Below the pieces are notes generated by a model, which saw only the letters and a list, made by a program, of their open reading frames with translations, ran no database searches and was not told the DNA's origin. Of a stretch of DNA of 64,000 bases, positions 36,347-45,609 are shown piece after piece (the stretch's first letter is position 1; every line of letters begins with the position of its first letter). Origin of the DNA: Marinicella rhabdoformis (GTDB lineage Bacteria > Pseudomonadota > Gammaproteobacteria > Xanthomonadales > Marinicellaceae); the NCBI RefSeq assembly GCF_009671245.1, contig NZ_VTFS01000004.1, positions 207,411-271,410 of the forward strand, given 5' to 3'. The position numbers and the translations under genes were made by a program.

Positions 36347-37276
36347 TTATTGAATGTCGGCACAGGAATTAAATTCAAATCCATTTTTAAAAATCAGATC
36401 TAAATTGTTTGCTGCTGAAGGAACTGCCAAAGCACCCGCTGAAAAAGTATCTGCGGCGGCGAATGGCGAAGTTAAAGGTGTGTCATAGGTTAGTGTAGAA
36501 AGATCCAGAACGGATATATCCCCAGCTTCATCGGTTACCAGGTAGGCAAAACCACCACCCACTGCAATACCATCAATATCAGTAATTCCAACAGGATAAG
36601 CAACTAAATTCGTTATATTACCACTGGTGTCTATGGTAACCACCTGACCTGCTGTATCATTAACACCATAAATAATACAGGTTTCTGGATCTGCATCAAT
36701 ACCGCTGATGCTTTCTGTTGAGGCTGCAATTAAAGTGGCTTCAAACGTTTGTAAATCAATTTGATAAAAACCATTTGATGCACCAGCTCCAGCTTCATAT
36801 CCATACAACACACCATTTCTCATGGCTAATCCATCAATTCTTTGTTCAAGCCCACCTACAGTAATATTGCCTAATAAAACTGGAGCTCCCCCGTCCGTAT
36901 AAGGTAAAGCAAATAAATTATCACCAAAACCAGTAGCGCTGGATTGTGTGAACAAAATACGCTCATTGTCTGGGTCAGCAGTTGCCCCCCAAACACCATT
37001 ACCAGAAAGAATGGATTGAGCTGTGTTCATGTCTACATCTACAGAAAACGTATCATTTAACGATGATGTTGATCCAGAAGCATTAGTACTTGTTCCAACA
37101 AATAAAGTATCACTTATATCGACTGGCATGCCTAATACTTGTTCATCGTCAACTTTATTAATGTGATTGTTTTTTAACTCGCCCGAATGACTCCATTCCT
37201 CAATTCCCTGCGACTGTACTGGAGCTGCAATTAAAAATAAAGAAGTGGCAGCTATGGTTAATATGATTTTTTTCAT
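36347..37276 (-). CDS. Secreted beta-propeller-like protein with IFKNGFE C-terminus
   Basis: 309 residues; signal peptide KKIILTIAATSLFLIAAPVQSQ. The body is made of repeated strand patterns ending in SGIDADPETCIIYGVND, VVTIDTSGNI and IDGIAVGGGFAYLVTDEAGDISVLDL, suggesting a DUF4394-like or NHL-like propeller. The tail reads LDLIFKNGFEFNSCADIQ. I recall similar GFE-ending tails in secreted proteins of Xanthomonadales-related bacteria; a sorting role is not proven. Function unknown. Confidence 0.65.
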   Translation of the reverse strand: MKKIILTIAATSLFLIAAPVQSQGIEEWSHSGELKNNHINKVDDEQVLGMPVDISDTLFVGTSTNASGSTSSLNDTFSVDVDMNTAQSILSGNGVWGATADPDNERILFTQSSATGFGDNLFALPYTDGGAPVLLGNITVGGLEQRIDGLAMRNGVLYGYEAGAGASNGFYQIDLQTFEATLIAASTESISGIDADPETCIIYGVNDTAGQVVTIDTSGNITNLVAYPVGITDIDGIAVGGGFAYLVTDEAGDISVLDLSTLTYDTPLTSPFAAADTFSAGALAVPSAANNLDLIFKNGFEFNSCADIQ

Positions 37277-37441
37277 TGAATTCCCCTGTTTAGTAGAATC
37301 TATTATTATGATTGAAATCAGCTAACCTGTAAATATAATTGGATTACTTTTTGACAAACCAGTCACAAATCTATAATTCTTGTCGTGATAAGTACGTCAA
37401 ATCAAACCCATATCACCAAGTAATACTATTTCTCAAAATAC

Positions 37442-38662
37442 TTAACTTTCTCCAAATGGATTATCGATAGATTGCGATGGTTCGGTGAACCATTTTGGCC
37501 CTTCAGCCGTCATGTAAAAATGGTCCTCTAAACGCACACCAAATTCACCGGGCGCGGCAATCATCGGTTCGTTACTGAAACACATGCCAACATCCAAAGG
37601 TGTTTTGTCACCGCGAACCAAATATGGGCCTTCATGAATTTGTAATCCGATGCCATGGCCGGTGCGGTGTGGTAACCCGGGCAAGTCATATTCAGGGCCG
37701 AAGCCGTGTTTTTCTAATTCATCTCTTGCCGCTTGGTCTGCCGCTTCACATGGCACGCCCAATTGAGCGGCTTCAAATGCCGCTGCCTGTGCGGCTTTTT
37801 CTGCCACCCAGATTTCACGTTGGCGGTCGTTCGGTTCGCCGAACACGTAACTGCGGGTGATGTCCGAAATGTAACCTTCGACCATACAGCCAGTATCAAT
37901 CAGCACCATGTCGTTATTTTCAAGTGGCTTGGGTGTTTTGACACCATGTGGAAAGGCACTGTCTTCGCCAAATAACACAATACAAAAATATGAGCCCTGG
38001 GCGGCACCCACTTTCTGATGTGCTTGGTTAATAAATGACGTGACTTCTGCTGTGCTGATGCCTGTTCGCAATATCTTTGCAGCGGCTTTGTGTACAGCAA
38101 TCGTCATGTCTTTGGCCACTTGCATCAATGCAATTTCATTCGCTGACTTTCGGCTGCGACAAAATTGACTGACCCCTTGACCGTCTTCAAACTGGGTGTC
38201 TGGGCTGATGTGTTCGCCGGCTTTTTTCAATGCACTGAACATGGTGAAATTCAAATTTTCATCCAATCCCACCGTCTTGATGTCTGATGATTTGAACAAT
38301 TCAGCCAATAATTGGAATGGGCTCTCATGTTCTTGCCAGCCTTTGACCTCACCTTGAACTTGCATGAAGTCATTGATGGTTCCAATCTCAAAAAAGGGAG
38401 CGATGTAAATCAACTCACCCTCTGCTGTCAACAAAGCACCAACCAATCGTTCACTTGGCTTCCAATGTGTACCAGTGAAATAACTGAGGTTAGGCCCTGC
38501 GTGAAGGTACAAAGCATCCCAGCCCAAATCACTCATGTGCTGTTGCGCTTTTTTGATGCGTTGTTGGTATTCTGGCAGTTGAATGGCTTGCACAGATGCA
38601 GTCATGTTGGATAATTTATCCAGTTCCGTTTGGGCATCACTGCCGCCAACACCAATGGTCAT
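37442..38662 (-). CDS. M24-family Xaa-Pro aminopeptidase-like protein
   Basis: 406 residues from ATG 38662. The N-terminal creatinase-like domain has YFTGTHWKPSERLVGALL; the C-terminal pita-bread fold has the metal ligands in MVLIDTGCMVEGYISDITRSYVFG (two Asp), HRTGHGIGLQIHEGPY (His) and FSNEPMIAAPGEFGVRLEDHF (Glu, Glu). Removes N-terminal residues ahead of proline. Cytoplasmic, no signal peptide. The REPIN-like element lies upstream. Confidence 0.93.
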   Translation of the reverse strand: MTIGVGGSDAQTELDKLSNMTASVQAIQLPEYQQRIKKAQQHMSDLGWDALYLHAGPNLSYFTGTHWKPSERLVGALLTAEGELIYIAPFFEIGTINDFMQVQGEVKGWQEHESPFQLLAELFKSSDIKTVGLDENLNFTMFSALKKAGEHISPDTQFEDGQGVSQFCRSRKSANEIALMQVAKDMTIAVHKAAAKILRTGISTAEVTSFINQAHQKVGAAQGSYFCIVLFGEDSAFPHGVKTPKPLENNDMVLIDTGCMVEGYISDITRSYVFGEPNDRQREIWVAEKAAQAAAFEAAQLGVPCEAADQAARDELEKHGFGPEYDLPGLPHRTGHGIGLQIHEGPYLVRGDKTPLDVGMCFSNEPMIAAPGEFGVRLEDHFYMTAEGPKWFTEPSQSIDNPFGES

Positions 38663-38866
38663 GTCATCACCGTAATTTGAAATAGAAAAAGCATTATAAA
38701 GAAGGTGTCTAACAAAAATAAAGGACTGAAAGCACAAGGAGTCATTTTGGTTTCATTCTTCAGATTAAACTCAAAATATGGATTAAAAGAAACTAAAAGT
38801 ACCGTCGCAGGCACGACTCGATTATTTAGCTACTATTGGGAAATGATCCAAACATTCACGTCACCT

Positions 38867-38930
38867 TCGGGCTTGACCCGATGGTCTTGTTGTTTTTAGT
38901 ACAATATTGAGATAATCGGGTCAAGCCCGA
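38867..38930. repeat. REPIN-like pair of inverted REP sequences
   Basis: The left arm TCGGGCTTGACCCGAT (38867-38882) is the exact reverse complement of the right arm (38915-38930). Each arm also folds on itself as TCGGG-CTTGA-CCCGA. GTCA/TGAC ends with partial matches extend outwards, giving the common GTCATACTCGGGCTTGACCC-type extragenic palindrome. Two inverted REPs as a unit are called REPIN. Confidence 0.75.
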
Positions 38931-38950
38931 GTATGACATCAATCTTAATT

Positions 38951-39322
38951 TTACGAGATATTCCCAAGTTTAGAGTGAATACCAAATTTATTACCTGATG
39001 GATCGATAAAGCTCAAATGGTGACCACCTAAGTTTTCAATTTCTTCATATTGCACACCGTTTCTTTTTAGGTGCTCTAACAAAACAATCGGTGTATCATT
39101 GAGAACATCACCAACTCCAATCCAGAAGTTTGAGGATACCTGCTTATTTTGCCCAAATACAGTCAAATGCCTCTCTGTATCTGTTTCTTCCAAATCGAGT
39201 ATAAGCCCTACACCTAAGTTACAAACCAACCTCCCTGCCTTGTATTCAAAAACACCTAGCTTATTAGCATAAAAATCAATTGCCGCCTCAATACAGGTCA
39301 CAGACAAATTTAAATAGACCAT
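38951..39322 (-). CDS. VOC (glyoxalase/bleomycin resistance) family protein
   Basis: 123 residues. MVYLNLSVTCIEAAIDFYANKLGVFEY at the start and HHLSFIDPSGNKFGIHSK at the end mark one VOC domain. The start lies 13 bases downstream of the pyrC stop, so it is probably co-transcribed with pyrC. Substrate unknown. Confidence 0.85.
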   Translation of the reverse strand: MVYLNLSVTCIEAAIDFYANKLGVFEYKAGRLVCNLGVGLILDLEETDTERHLTVFGQNKQVSSNFWIGVGDVLNDTPIVLLEHLKRNGVQYEEIENLGGHHLSFIDPSGNKFGIHSKLGNIS

Positions 39323-39335
39323 TTTTATATGGTTA

Positions 39336-40373
39336 TTAAACCAAACGCCAAGCCAAAATTTCGCCCGCTTGATAAGGCGATATGGTCAAGTCGCCTTCGC
39401 CTATGGTAGCGGGGACTTGCTGGCTTTCTTTGACCAAGCTGATTTGCTTTTGATTCACTGGCAAGTCATAAAATGCTGGTCCATTCAAAGAGGCAAATTT
39501 TTCTAACTGATCCAAAGCACCATCTTCTTCGAACACTTGGGTATAAACTTCGATGGCGTGTGGTGCACTGAAGATACCAGCGCAACCACAAGCGCTTTCT
39601 TTGGCACCGATGGCATGTGGTGCGGTATCGGTACCGAGGAAGAATTTTTTACTGCCCGATGTGGCGGCTTTTCTCAATGCCAGTCTGTGTAGTTCACGTT
39701 TGGCTACCGGTAAACAATACAAGTGCGGTTTGATGCCACCGACCAGCATGTCGTTGCGGTTGATTTGTAAATGATGTGCCGTAATAGTGGCAGCGATGTT
39801 ATCACCTTGTGACGCAACAAAATCAGCGGCGTCTTTTGTGGTGATGTGTTCAAACACCACTTTCAATTCTGGCATGTCTTTGAGCAACGGCGCCATGATG
39901 GTTTCAATAAACACCGCTTCTCTGTCAAAAATATCAATTTCGCTGTCAACCACTTCACCATGAACCAACAAGGGCATGCCGATTTCTTGCATCGCTTCCA
40001 AAACAGGATAAATGCCTTTCATGTCGCTGACACCGAAACTTGAATTGGTCGTGGCATTTGCTGGGTATAATTTGGCCGCGGTGAACACGCCTTGTTCATG
40101 CCCCTTTACCAATTCTTCTGGCGCGATTGAATCGGTCAAATAAGCCGTCATCAATGGTTGGAAATCTGGGTAATCAGAGGTCGCTGCCAAAATACGATCA
40201 CGGTAGGCACTGGCCAAAGCCGTGGTGGTCACTGGTGGTGCCAAGTTTGGCATGATGATGGCGCGGCCAAACTGTCGAGCGGTGTATTCCGCCACTTGAT
40301 TCAACATGTCGCCATCGCGCAAGTGTACGTGCCAGTCGTCTGGTTGGGTGATGGTGATGGTTTGCGCAGTCAT
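39336..40373 (-). CDS. pyrC: Dihydroorotase
   Basis: Cyclises N-carbamoyl-L-aspartate to dihydroorotate in pyrimidine synthesis. The 345-residue protein is of the PyrC type (class II): DDWHVHLRDG near residues 12-21 with two zinc His, KLYPANATTN near 100 with the carboxylated Lys, LVHGEV, VFEHITTKDA, and the catalytic Asp in FLGTDTAPHA near 250. The usual E. coli length is 348. Confidence 0.96.
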   Translation of the reverse strand: MTAQTITITQPDDWHVHLRDGDMLNQVAEYTARQFGRAIIMPNLAPPVTTTALASAYRDRILAATSDYPDFQPLMTAYLTDSIAPEELVKGHEQGVFTAAKLYPANATTNSSFGVSDMKGIYPVLEAMQEIGMPLLVHGEVVDSEIDIFDREAVFIETIMAPLLKDMPELKVVFEHITTKDAADFVASQGDNIAATITAHHLQINRNDMLVGGIKPHLYCLPVAKRELHRLALRKAATSGSKKFFLGTDTAPHAIGAKESACGCAGIFSAPHAIEVYTQVFEEDGALDQLEKFASLNGPAFYDLPVNQKQISLVKESQQVPATIGEGDLTISPYQAGEILAWRLV

Positions 40374-40492
40374 GAATTATCCAGCAATTTTTGATTGTGG
40401 CAATTATAACCATTCACAGCACAAGGTAAACAATCATGACATGGCTAAAGTATGCCATTCGTCCTTTTTTTCTTTCAATTCACAGAAAATTC

Positions 40493-40539
40493 TTGCTTAT
40501 CATTTGAAGTGTATGTACTGTACCACTACTTATGGTACA
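40493..40539 (+). promoter_or_regulatory. Promoter and inverted-repeat operator of the GntR/ABC/S9 operon
   Basis: TTGCTT at 40493-40498 and TACTGT at 40516-40521 are 17 bases apart, a plausible sigma-70 promoter. The inverted repeat TGTACCA-N7-TGGTACA (40519-40539) overlaps the -10 region and is a perfect 7-bp half-site pair, as expected for a YtrA-type GntR repressor. Start of the operon is 18 bases downstream. Confidence 0.6.
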
Positions 40540-40556
40540 CCATTGATGATAATCAT

Positions 40557-40946
40557 ATGATTCAAATAGTAACCGGGGACGCCCGGCCGATATTTAAACA
40601 AATTGTAGATGGCATTCGAATGCAAATTATGACAGGTCAATTGGCAGTGGGCGCGAAGCTTCCCAGTGTCCGTGGCTTATCAGTACAACTGACGGTTAAC
40701 ACCAATACGGTTGCAAAAGCTTATTCAGAATTGCTCTCTCATGGCTTGGTTGAGTCTCGCAAAGGTTTAGGCCTTTTTGTCATTCAACCGAAACAAATAC
40801 TTAGCGATCAAGAACGTGAACAGCGACTTGATAAAGCGGTTGATGCTTTGATTCATGAAACGATTGGACTCAGCTTCAGCCACGATGACATCTTGCAACT
40901 GGTAACAGAAAAGTTATCAAAATTGCCCGATGGGAAAACAGAATAA
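40557..40946 (+). CDS. GntR-family repressor, YtrA subfamily
   Basis: 129 residues, consisting of a GntR winged helix (about 10-75: PIFKQIVDGIRMQIMTGQLAVGAKLPSVRGLSVQLTVNTNTVAKAYSELLSHGLVE) plus a short C-terminal dimer region, which defines the YtrA subfamily, usually linked with ABC transporters and autoregulated. ATG 40557 directly follows the operator region. The ATPase gene begins 11 bases after the stop. Confidence 0.92.
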   Translation: MIQIVTGDARPIFKQIVDGIRMQIMTGQLAVGAKLPSVRGLSVQLTVNTNTVAKAYSELLSHGLVESRKGLGLFVIQPKQILSDQEREQRLDKAVDALIHETIGLSFSHDDILQLVTEKLSKLPDGKTE

Positions 40947-40957
40947 ACAGGTGAAGC

Positions 40958-41875
40958 ATGTCAAAATACATTATTGAAACTCAAAACTTATCAATGCAAT
41001 TTGGCGCCAAGCTGGCATTGAACAACCTCAACTTAAAAATCAATAATGGAGGAATCCATTCTATTGTGGGCAGTAATGGAGCAGGGAAATCCACCCTGTT
41101 CAAACTGTTATTGGGCGTTTTATCACCGACTACTGGTGAAACATTCATTCTAGGTCAAAACAGCCAGCAGCTTAAGCCCATGCACCGTGGCCACATTGGC
41201 TTTGTCAATGAGGAGCACACTTTACCCAGTTGGATGCAAGTGGATGCTCTGGTTTCTATGGAAAAAAGCTTCTATTCAAACTGGAACGATGCCATCTACC
41301 AACAGGTTATCGGCAATTTTAATGTTTCACATAAACAGAAAATCAGCCAATTATCTCGAGGTGAACGGGCTGGCGTCAACTTAGCCTGTGCTTTGGCAAA
41401 AAGACCAAAAGTGTTGATTCTGGATGAGCCCACTTTGGGCTTGGATGTGGTGGCCAAACAAGCATTTTTAGAATCCTTGTTGTTCACTGAAAAGAATGAC
41501 AAATGCACCATCATTTACTGTTCACACCAAATGGATGAAATAGAAAGGGTCGCAGATCAGTTGATTGTCATGGAGCAAGGGCAACTGGTTAACACCTCAA
41601 CTCCTGAAGCTTTTTGCCAAAGAATTCATTATTGGGTGGTTGACTTTCAGGGTGAAACGCCAAAATCTATGCAAATCCCGGGGTTCTTGCAACAAAGAGA
41701 AATTGAAGGGGAAATCCATTATATGGTGATTGATCAAGATGAAGCATTGAAAGAGGCATTCCTGCAATTGGGTGCGCTGAGTGCTTTTCAATCAGAAGTC
41801 AGTCTGCAACAAGCAGTGAATGGCTTTTTGTCCCGTAACCACCATAAGCCAGACACCGAGATACAACATGTTTAA
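40958..41875 (+). CDS. ABC transporter ATPase of the YtrA-linked exporter
   Basis: 305 residues. Walker A GSNGAGKST near residue 38, signature LSRGERAGVNLACALAKRP and Walker B LILDEPTLGLDV near 160, D-loop present. The extra ~90 C-terminal residues, FQGETPKSMQIPGFLQQREIE onward, form a small regulatory domain as in BcrA/YtrB-like ATPases. GGTGAAGC precedes the ATG. Its last eight bases overlap the start of the next permease. Confidence 0.93.
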   Translation: MSKYIIETQNLSMQFGAKLALNNLNLKINNGGIHSIVGSNGAGKSTLFKLLLGVLSPTTGETFILGQNSQQLKPMHRGHIGFVNEEHTLPSWMQVDALVSMEKSFYSNWNDAIYQQVIGNFNVSHKQKISQLSRGERAGVNLACALAKRPKVLILDEPTLGLDVVAKQAFLESLLFTEKNDKCTIIYCSHQMDEIERVADQLIVMEQGQLVNTSTPEAFCQRIHYWVVDFQGETPKSMQIPGFLQQREIEGEIHYMVIDQDEALKEAFLQLGALSAFQSEVSLQQAVNGFLSRNHHKPDTEIQHV

Positions 41876-43754
41876 TCTGTTTTCATGTGAATGGCAGAGA
41901 GTCAGGAAAGCCGTCTTTGGGGGGTTGTTAACACATACCATTTTGCTGGGGCTTTTTATTAATTTTGGATTGTTCAACAGCGAGGCCATTGGTTTTAAAA
42001 TTTCTCTCACCTTGCTTTATGCTGCTTGCGGTTATTTATTTGGCATCACTCAACTCAACACGCACACCAAAAGCAGTCAATGGACATACCTAGTCAATCG
42101 CCCAATTGGTGTTAAACACATCTATTTGGCTTTGTGCCTGACTGCTTTAACAGCCTTTGTAGTGGTCATAGTTTTGCCCTTTTTCTTAGCAACACTGGTA
42201 TTAGACATATCACAAAAAGAGGTCATTGACCTGAGGCACTACCAGCTGCTCGCTTATTTGTTTGGCATCACTACCAGTTTTTATTTGGTTGCCAGTTTTA
42301 CCGTTTTAATACAGAAAAAATCAGCACATCTGCTGTTAATGATTACCCTGTTGCCAATCATCAGCATCAACATGGGCGGGTCAGTTTATTGGCTCTTATC
42401 TGGCGTCTTGATTTGGATATTTTTTATGGTTTTTGCCGCTGTTAAAGTCAACCTAAACGACCTGCCAACTAATAAAGTATTCTTGATTTCAACAGCAGCC
42501 GCCTATCAATATGTCATTTATTTCATGGTGATTTCAGCAGTGTTTCTGACCAGTGAATTTATTTTGGATATGGAAACCAGAAATAAAAAAAGCCAATCCT
42601 CAGAACCGCTGAATGCCGATGATTTCAGAACGGTAATTTTCATGGAACCCCAAAAAGCCACAATCACCGGCCTATACACTTCCGATAACAAATATAGAAA
42701 TGAGATTGCTGAAATCGAACTCAATAAAACTTCTCGTATCAGGAAAAGGATTTGGTTTCACCCTGTAAAGCAACAAATGCCATTTATGGATGAGAATAAA
42801 CCTGTTATTACGGACCCAGAAAACAAAATAGTTTGGCACTTCAGCCACAATCTCATGTTATTCATTGGTAAAGACAGTGTCAGTAATCGTATTATCGGTT
42901 ATCTAGGAGCAAACGGACGCCAAACGCAGCTCGAAACAGCCACTGACAATTCCTACTTTCCTGAAGTACCATGGATTGAACATGACCAAATTGTAGTAAA
43001 GCATCAGCTATACCAATACCAAAGCCAACAACAAAAATTGCAGTTATTATTTACTGCCAATGAAAACGAATACTTACTCAATGGCCTGCAACATCATGGT
43101 TCTGTGCTTTCTGTGATAACCAACCAACACCTGTACCTTTTTGACAGCATTAATTACCACAATGATGAATTACCCTTAGTACCTCAAATAGTGATGCCCT
43201 TACCTGGTGATTATAACAACCTCTGGGATGCTCAAATTACAGAAGTGGGTAACAAATTTATCTTAGCGTTTACCTATGGAAAATCATTCCGTCGTAACAT
43301 TTATGGCGCAGAACAATTGAGTTATGAATTCACTTTAGGAGGTGAAGTTAAACCCATCAATCGAAGACAACTAAAACAAAACCCAAGCTACCTACTCAAG
43401 GATCTTGAATACATGCTATCACCTGCTTGGAAGTTGGGCTTAGATTATTTTCCTCCGCATCCTTCACGCGACCGTTATTTAGTTGAAAGACGACAAATCA
43501 CTGGATTATCTCAAAGCACATATATGAAATTGCTTTTTTGGGGTATTTTTTATGCTCTGATTACATTCCTTTTGGCTCAAAACAGAAGCATACCTCGCTC
43601 AAGAAAATGGAGCTGGACAGTACTGAACATTGTCCTTGGCTTACCAGGTGTCATCTCATTCCTGTTGCTAAACCCTAAAAACACACCTCTTGTCACACCC
43701 CCAGAAAAGGCAAATACTGCACAAATCAATACGGAGCAACCTTCTCATGTTTGA
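41868..43754 (+). CDS. ABC permease with large extra domain (paralogue 1)
   Basis: 628 residues. The first about 225 hold seven hydrophobic helices in ABC-2 style; SSQWTYLVNRPIGVKHIYLALCLT and the ISQKEVIDLRHYQLLAYLFGITTSFYL segment resemble the next gene. Between about 228 and 560 is a soluble, beta-rich domain of ~330 residues with repeated blocks such as LQHHGSVLSVITNQHLYLFDSINYH, then two more helices near 570-590 and 595-615. The extra domain is unlike ordinary ABC-2 permeases. The ATG lies inside the ATPase gene's end and its own stop overlaps the next ATG region. Export substrate unknown. Confidence 0.75.
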   Translation: MFNLFSCEWQRVRKAVFGGLLTHTILLGLFINFGLFNSEAIGFKISLTLLYAACGYLFGITQLNTHTKSSQWTYLVNRPIGVKHIYLALCLTALTAFVVVIVLPFFLATLVLDISQKEVIDLRHYQLLAYLFGITTSFYLVASFTVLIQKKSAHLLLMITLLPIISINMGGSVYWLLSGVLIWIFFMVFAAVKVNLNDLPTNKVFLISTAAAYQYVIYFMVISAVFLTSEFILDMETRNKKSQSSEPLNADDFRTVIFMEPQKATITGLYTSDNKYRNEIAEIELNKTSRIRKRIWFHPVKQQMPFMDENKPVITDPENKIVWHFSHNLMLFIGKDSVSNRIIGYLGANGRQTQLETATDNSYFPEVPWIEHDQIVVKHQLYQYQSQQQKLQLLFTANENEYLLNGLQHHGSVLSVITNQHLYLFDSINYHNDELPLVPQIVMPLPGDYNNLWDAQITEVGNKFILAFTYGKSFRRNIYGAEQLSYEFTLGGEVKPINRRQLKQNPSYLLKDLEYMLSPAWKLGLDYFPPHPSRDRYLVERRQITGLSQSTYMKLLFWGIFYALITFLLAQNRSIPRSRKWSWTVLNIVLGLPGVISFLLLNPKNTPLVTPPEKANTAQINTEQPSHV

Positions 43755-45609
43755 ACTATATATCAATGAAATAAAGCGGCTGAAAATGTGGGCTTTTATA
43801 CCTTGCTTGGCGTTTTTACTGCTTAACACTGCGTCAATTTATTTTGGTGAATATGCAGACTCAGGCTTGATGATTGGCAATGTTCACTCAGTAATTTTTG
43901 CTGTGGTTACTTTATTGTTAGGCTTGGTACAATTCCACCCATATAAAAACAGCAGTGCCTGGCTGTATTTAATCAATCGACCTGTATCAAACACCAGCTT
44001 GTGTCTGACTTTAGTTTCAGCAGCTGCCACCATCATTTTTTTCCAATTTGTCTTCACTGACATAATGATCACTTTAGTCATGGATAATGTCAGTGACTTT
44101 CTCATTGAAAGTCGACACTATCGACAAGCAGTTTATATTTTCTTCGTTTCATTGGGCTTTTACTTGAGTGGCGTTTATATCCGTTTGTGCCACAGCAAAG
44201 GTGCATTCTTAGTGATTATTTTTCCAGTATTTGTGATTGCATCATTGTTACTTGGAGGCCCATCAATTGGACTTAGTTTTTTCTCAGCTGCGTGGCTGTT
44301 GTTGTTGGTCATCAGTGTCTTTAAAGCCAACATCAATAACAATCAAACCCATTTGTGGGGGAAGGTTTTAGCCGTAATTCCTTATCAATTGGCGATGTTT
44401 CTTATCGTTGGTATGCTTATCACCTTCAGCATACAAATGAAGAACATGCTGATTAATGGGGCTGGCGTTGATATTCCATGGAATGAATACTTTCCAAATG
44501 ATACTTATTCACATGTGGTTTATTTAGAAGGAAATGAACAGTTAGGGTTGACTTTAGAAGAAGCCAACAAGACCATTAAAGCACGTTACCAGTCACAACT
44601 ATTGAACGTAGAAACCACCCCTATTACCCGGAATGTAAACGCATCACCTTCAGTAAACTTGTTACCCTATCAACAAAGAATCAACAACCTATCTATTTTA
44701 GACAACGCGAATAACAAGCTATGGACATTTAGTTTTGATCAAATGTTGTTTTTAAATACAGACAGTTCAAAAAACAAAGAAACAAGACTCGGCATACAAT
44801 CCGAAGATGGTGAAACAACTGCTTTTGACCAAATTCCGACAGCAATAAACCGTGCTGGTTACCAACAGGTCATTACCGAGCAACAGCTTCATTTTTATGA
44901 CCCGGATTTAGAGTCGCTAACCCTACGCATGACCGTACCCAGTGATGAAACCATTCTGTCAACTTTGAATAAAACAGGTACATTGATGGCGTTAATTACA
45001 ACCAAGAACCTGTATTTCTTCAACGCCAACCAAGTGAAAAATACGGCGGGCATGTTGACACCAACTACAGTCATTGCTTTGCCTGGTGCACATGAAAATA
45101 TAGGCCAAATTGAAGTGGCTGAAATGATGGACAGCACCTTAGTGAGCTTTTTGTTTGGAAAAAACAGCAGCACCGGTTTATTCCCAGCTGAACAAATTGC
45201 GATTGAGGTTGATTCAAGCAGCAATCATGTCTCGATTTTAGCAACGAGGCCTTTAAAGCACGGATTCAGCGAGCTTTACCACCATTTGGGCTGGATGATT
45301 TCCCCATTAACTAACTGGGTGTATCAATATCAAATGGTTCCCCTGATTAAGGCTAAAAGCATCAAACCTGAAAGCCTTACTGGTCAGCTTAAATTATCAT
45401 CACAATTTAAATTGATCATCGCATTGTTAACATTAACGGCTGTTTTTCTGGTCATTTGGATTTCTGGAAAAAGATCCAAAACAGCAACTGAGCGCTGGGC
45501 ATGGATCGGACTCACCTGCTTTACAGGGATTATTGGCTTGTTCACTTTCCTGTTATTAAGCGACAGCAATCAAGCGTTAGTTCAGTCTCACAACGAGGAC
45601 AAATCATGA
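43747..45609 (+). CDS. ABC permease with large extra domain (paralogue 2)
   Basis: 620 residues and the same layout as the preceding gene: about seven N-terminal helices (SSAWLYLINRPVSNTSLCLTLVSA near 75, ESRHYRQAVYIFFVSLGFYLSGVY near 125), a ~330-residue soluble domain (about 235-560, containing LNKTGTLMALITTKNLYFFNANQ) and two C-terminal helices. The strong parallel to 41868-43754 suggests an old tandem duplication that now forms a heterodimer. Overlaps the upstream gene by 8 bases and the downstream peptidase by an ATGA. Confidence 0.75.
   Translation: MFELYINEIKRLKMWAFIPCLAFLLLNTASIYFGEYADSGLMIGNVHSVIFAVVTLLLGLVQFHPYKNSSAWLYLINRPVSNTSLCLTLVSAAATIIFFQFVFTDIMITLVMDNVSDFLIESRHYRQAVYIFFVSLGFYLSGVYIRLCHSKGAFLVIIFPVFVIASLLLGGPSIGLSFFSAAWLLLLVISVFKANINNNQTHLWGKVLAVIPYQLAMFLIVGMLITFSIQMKNMLINGAGVDIPWNEYFPNDTYSHVVYLEGNEQLGLTLEEANKTIKARYQSQLLNVETTPITRNVNASPSVNLLPYQQRINNLSILDNANNKLWTFSFDQMLFLNTDSSKNKETRLGIQSEDGETTAFDQIPTAINRAGYQQVITEQQLHFYDPDLESLTLRMTVPSDETILSTLNKTGTLMALITTKNLYFFNANQVKNTAGMLTPTTVIALPGAHENIGQIEVAEMMDSTLVSFLFGKNSSTGLFPAEQIAIEVDSSSNHVSILATRPLKHGFSELYHHLGWMISPLTNWVYQYQMVPLIKAKSIKPESLTGQLKLSSQFKLIIALLTLTAVFLVIWISGKRSKTATERWAWIGLTCFTGIIGLFTFLLLSDSNQALVQSHNEDKS

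Noticed and set aside
38951..39322. VOC gene as another integron cassette
   Set aside because: No GTTRRRY or attC-like pairing at its ends; it is linked to pyrC by 13 bases.
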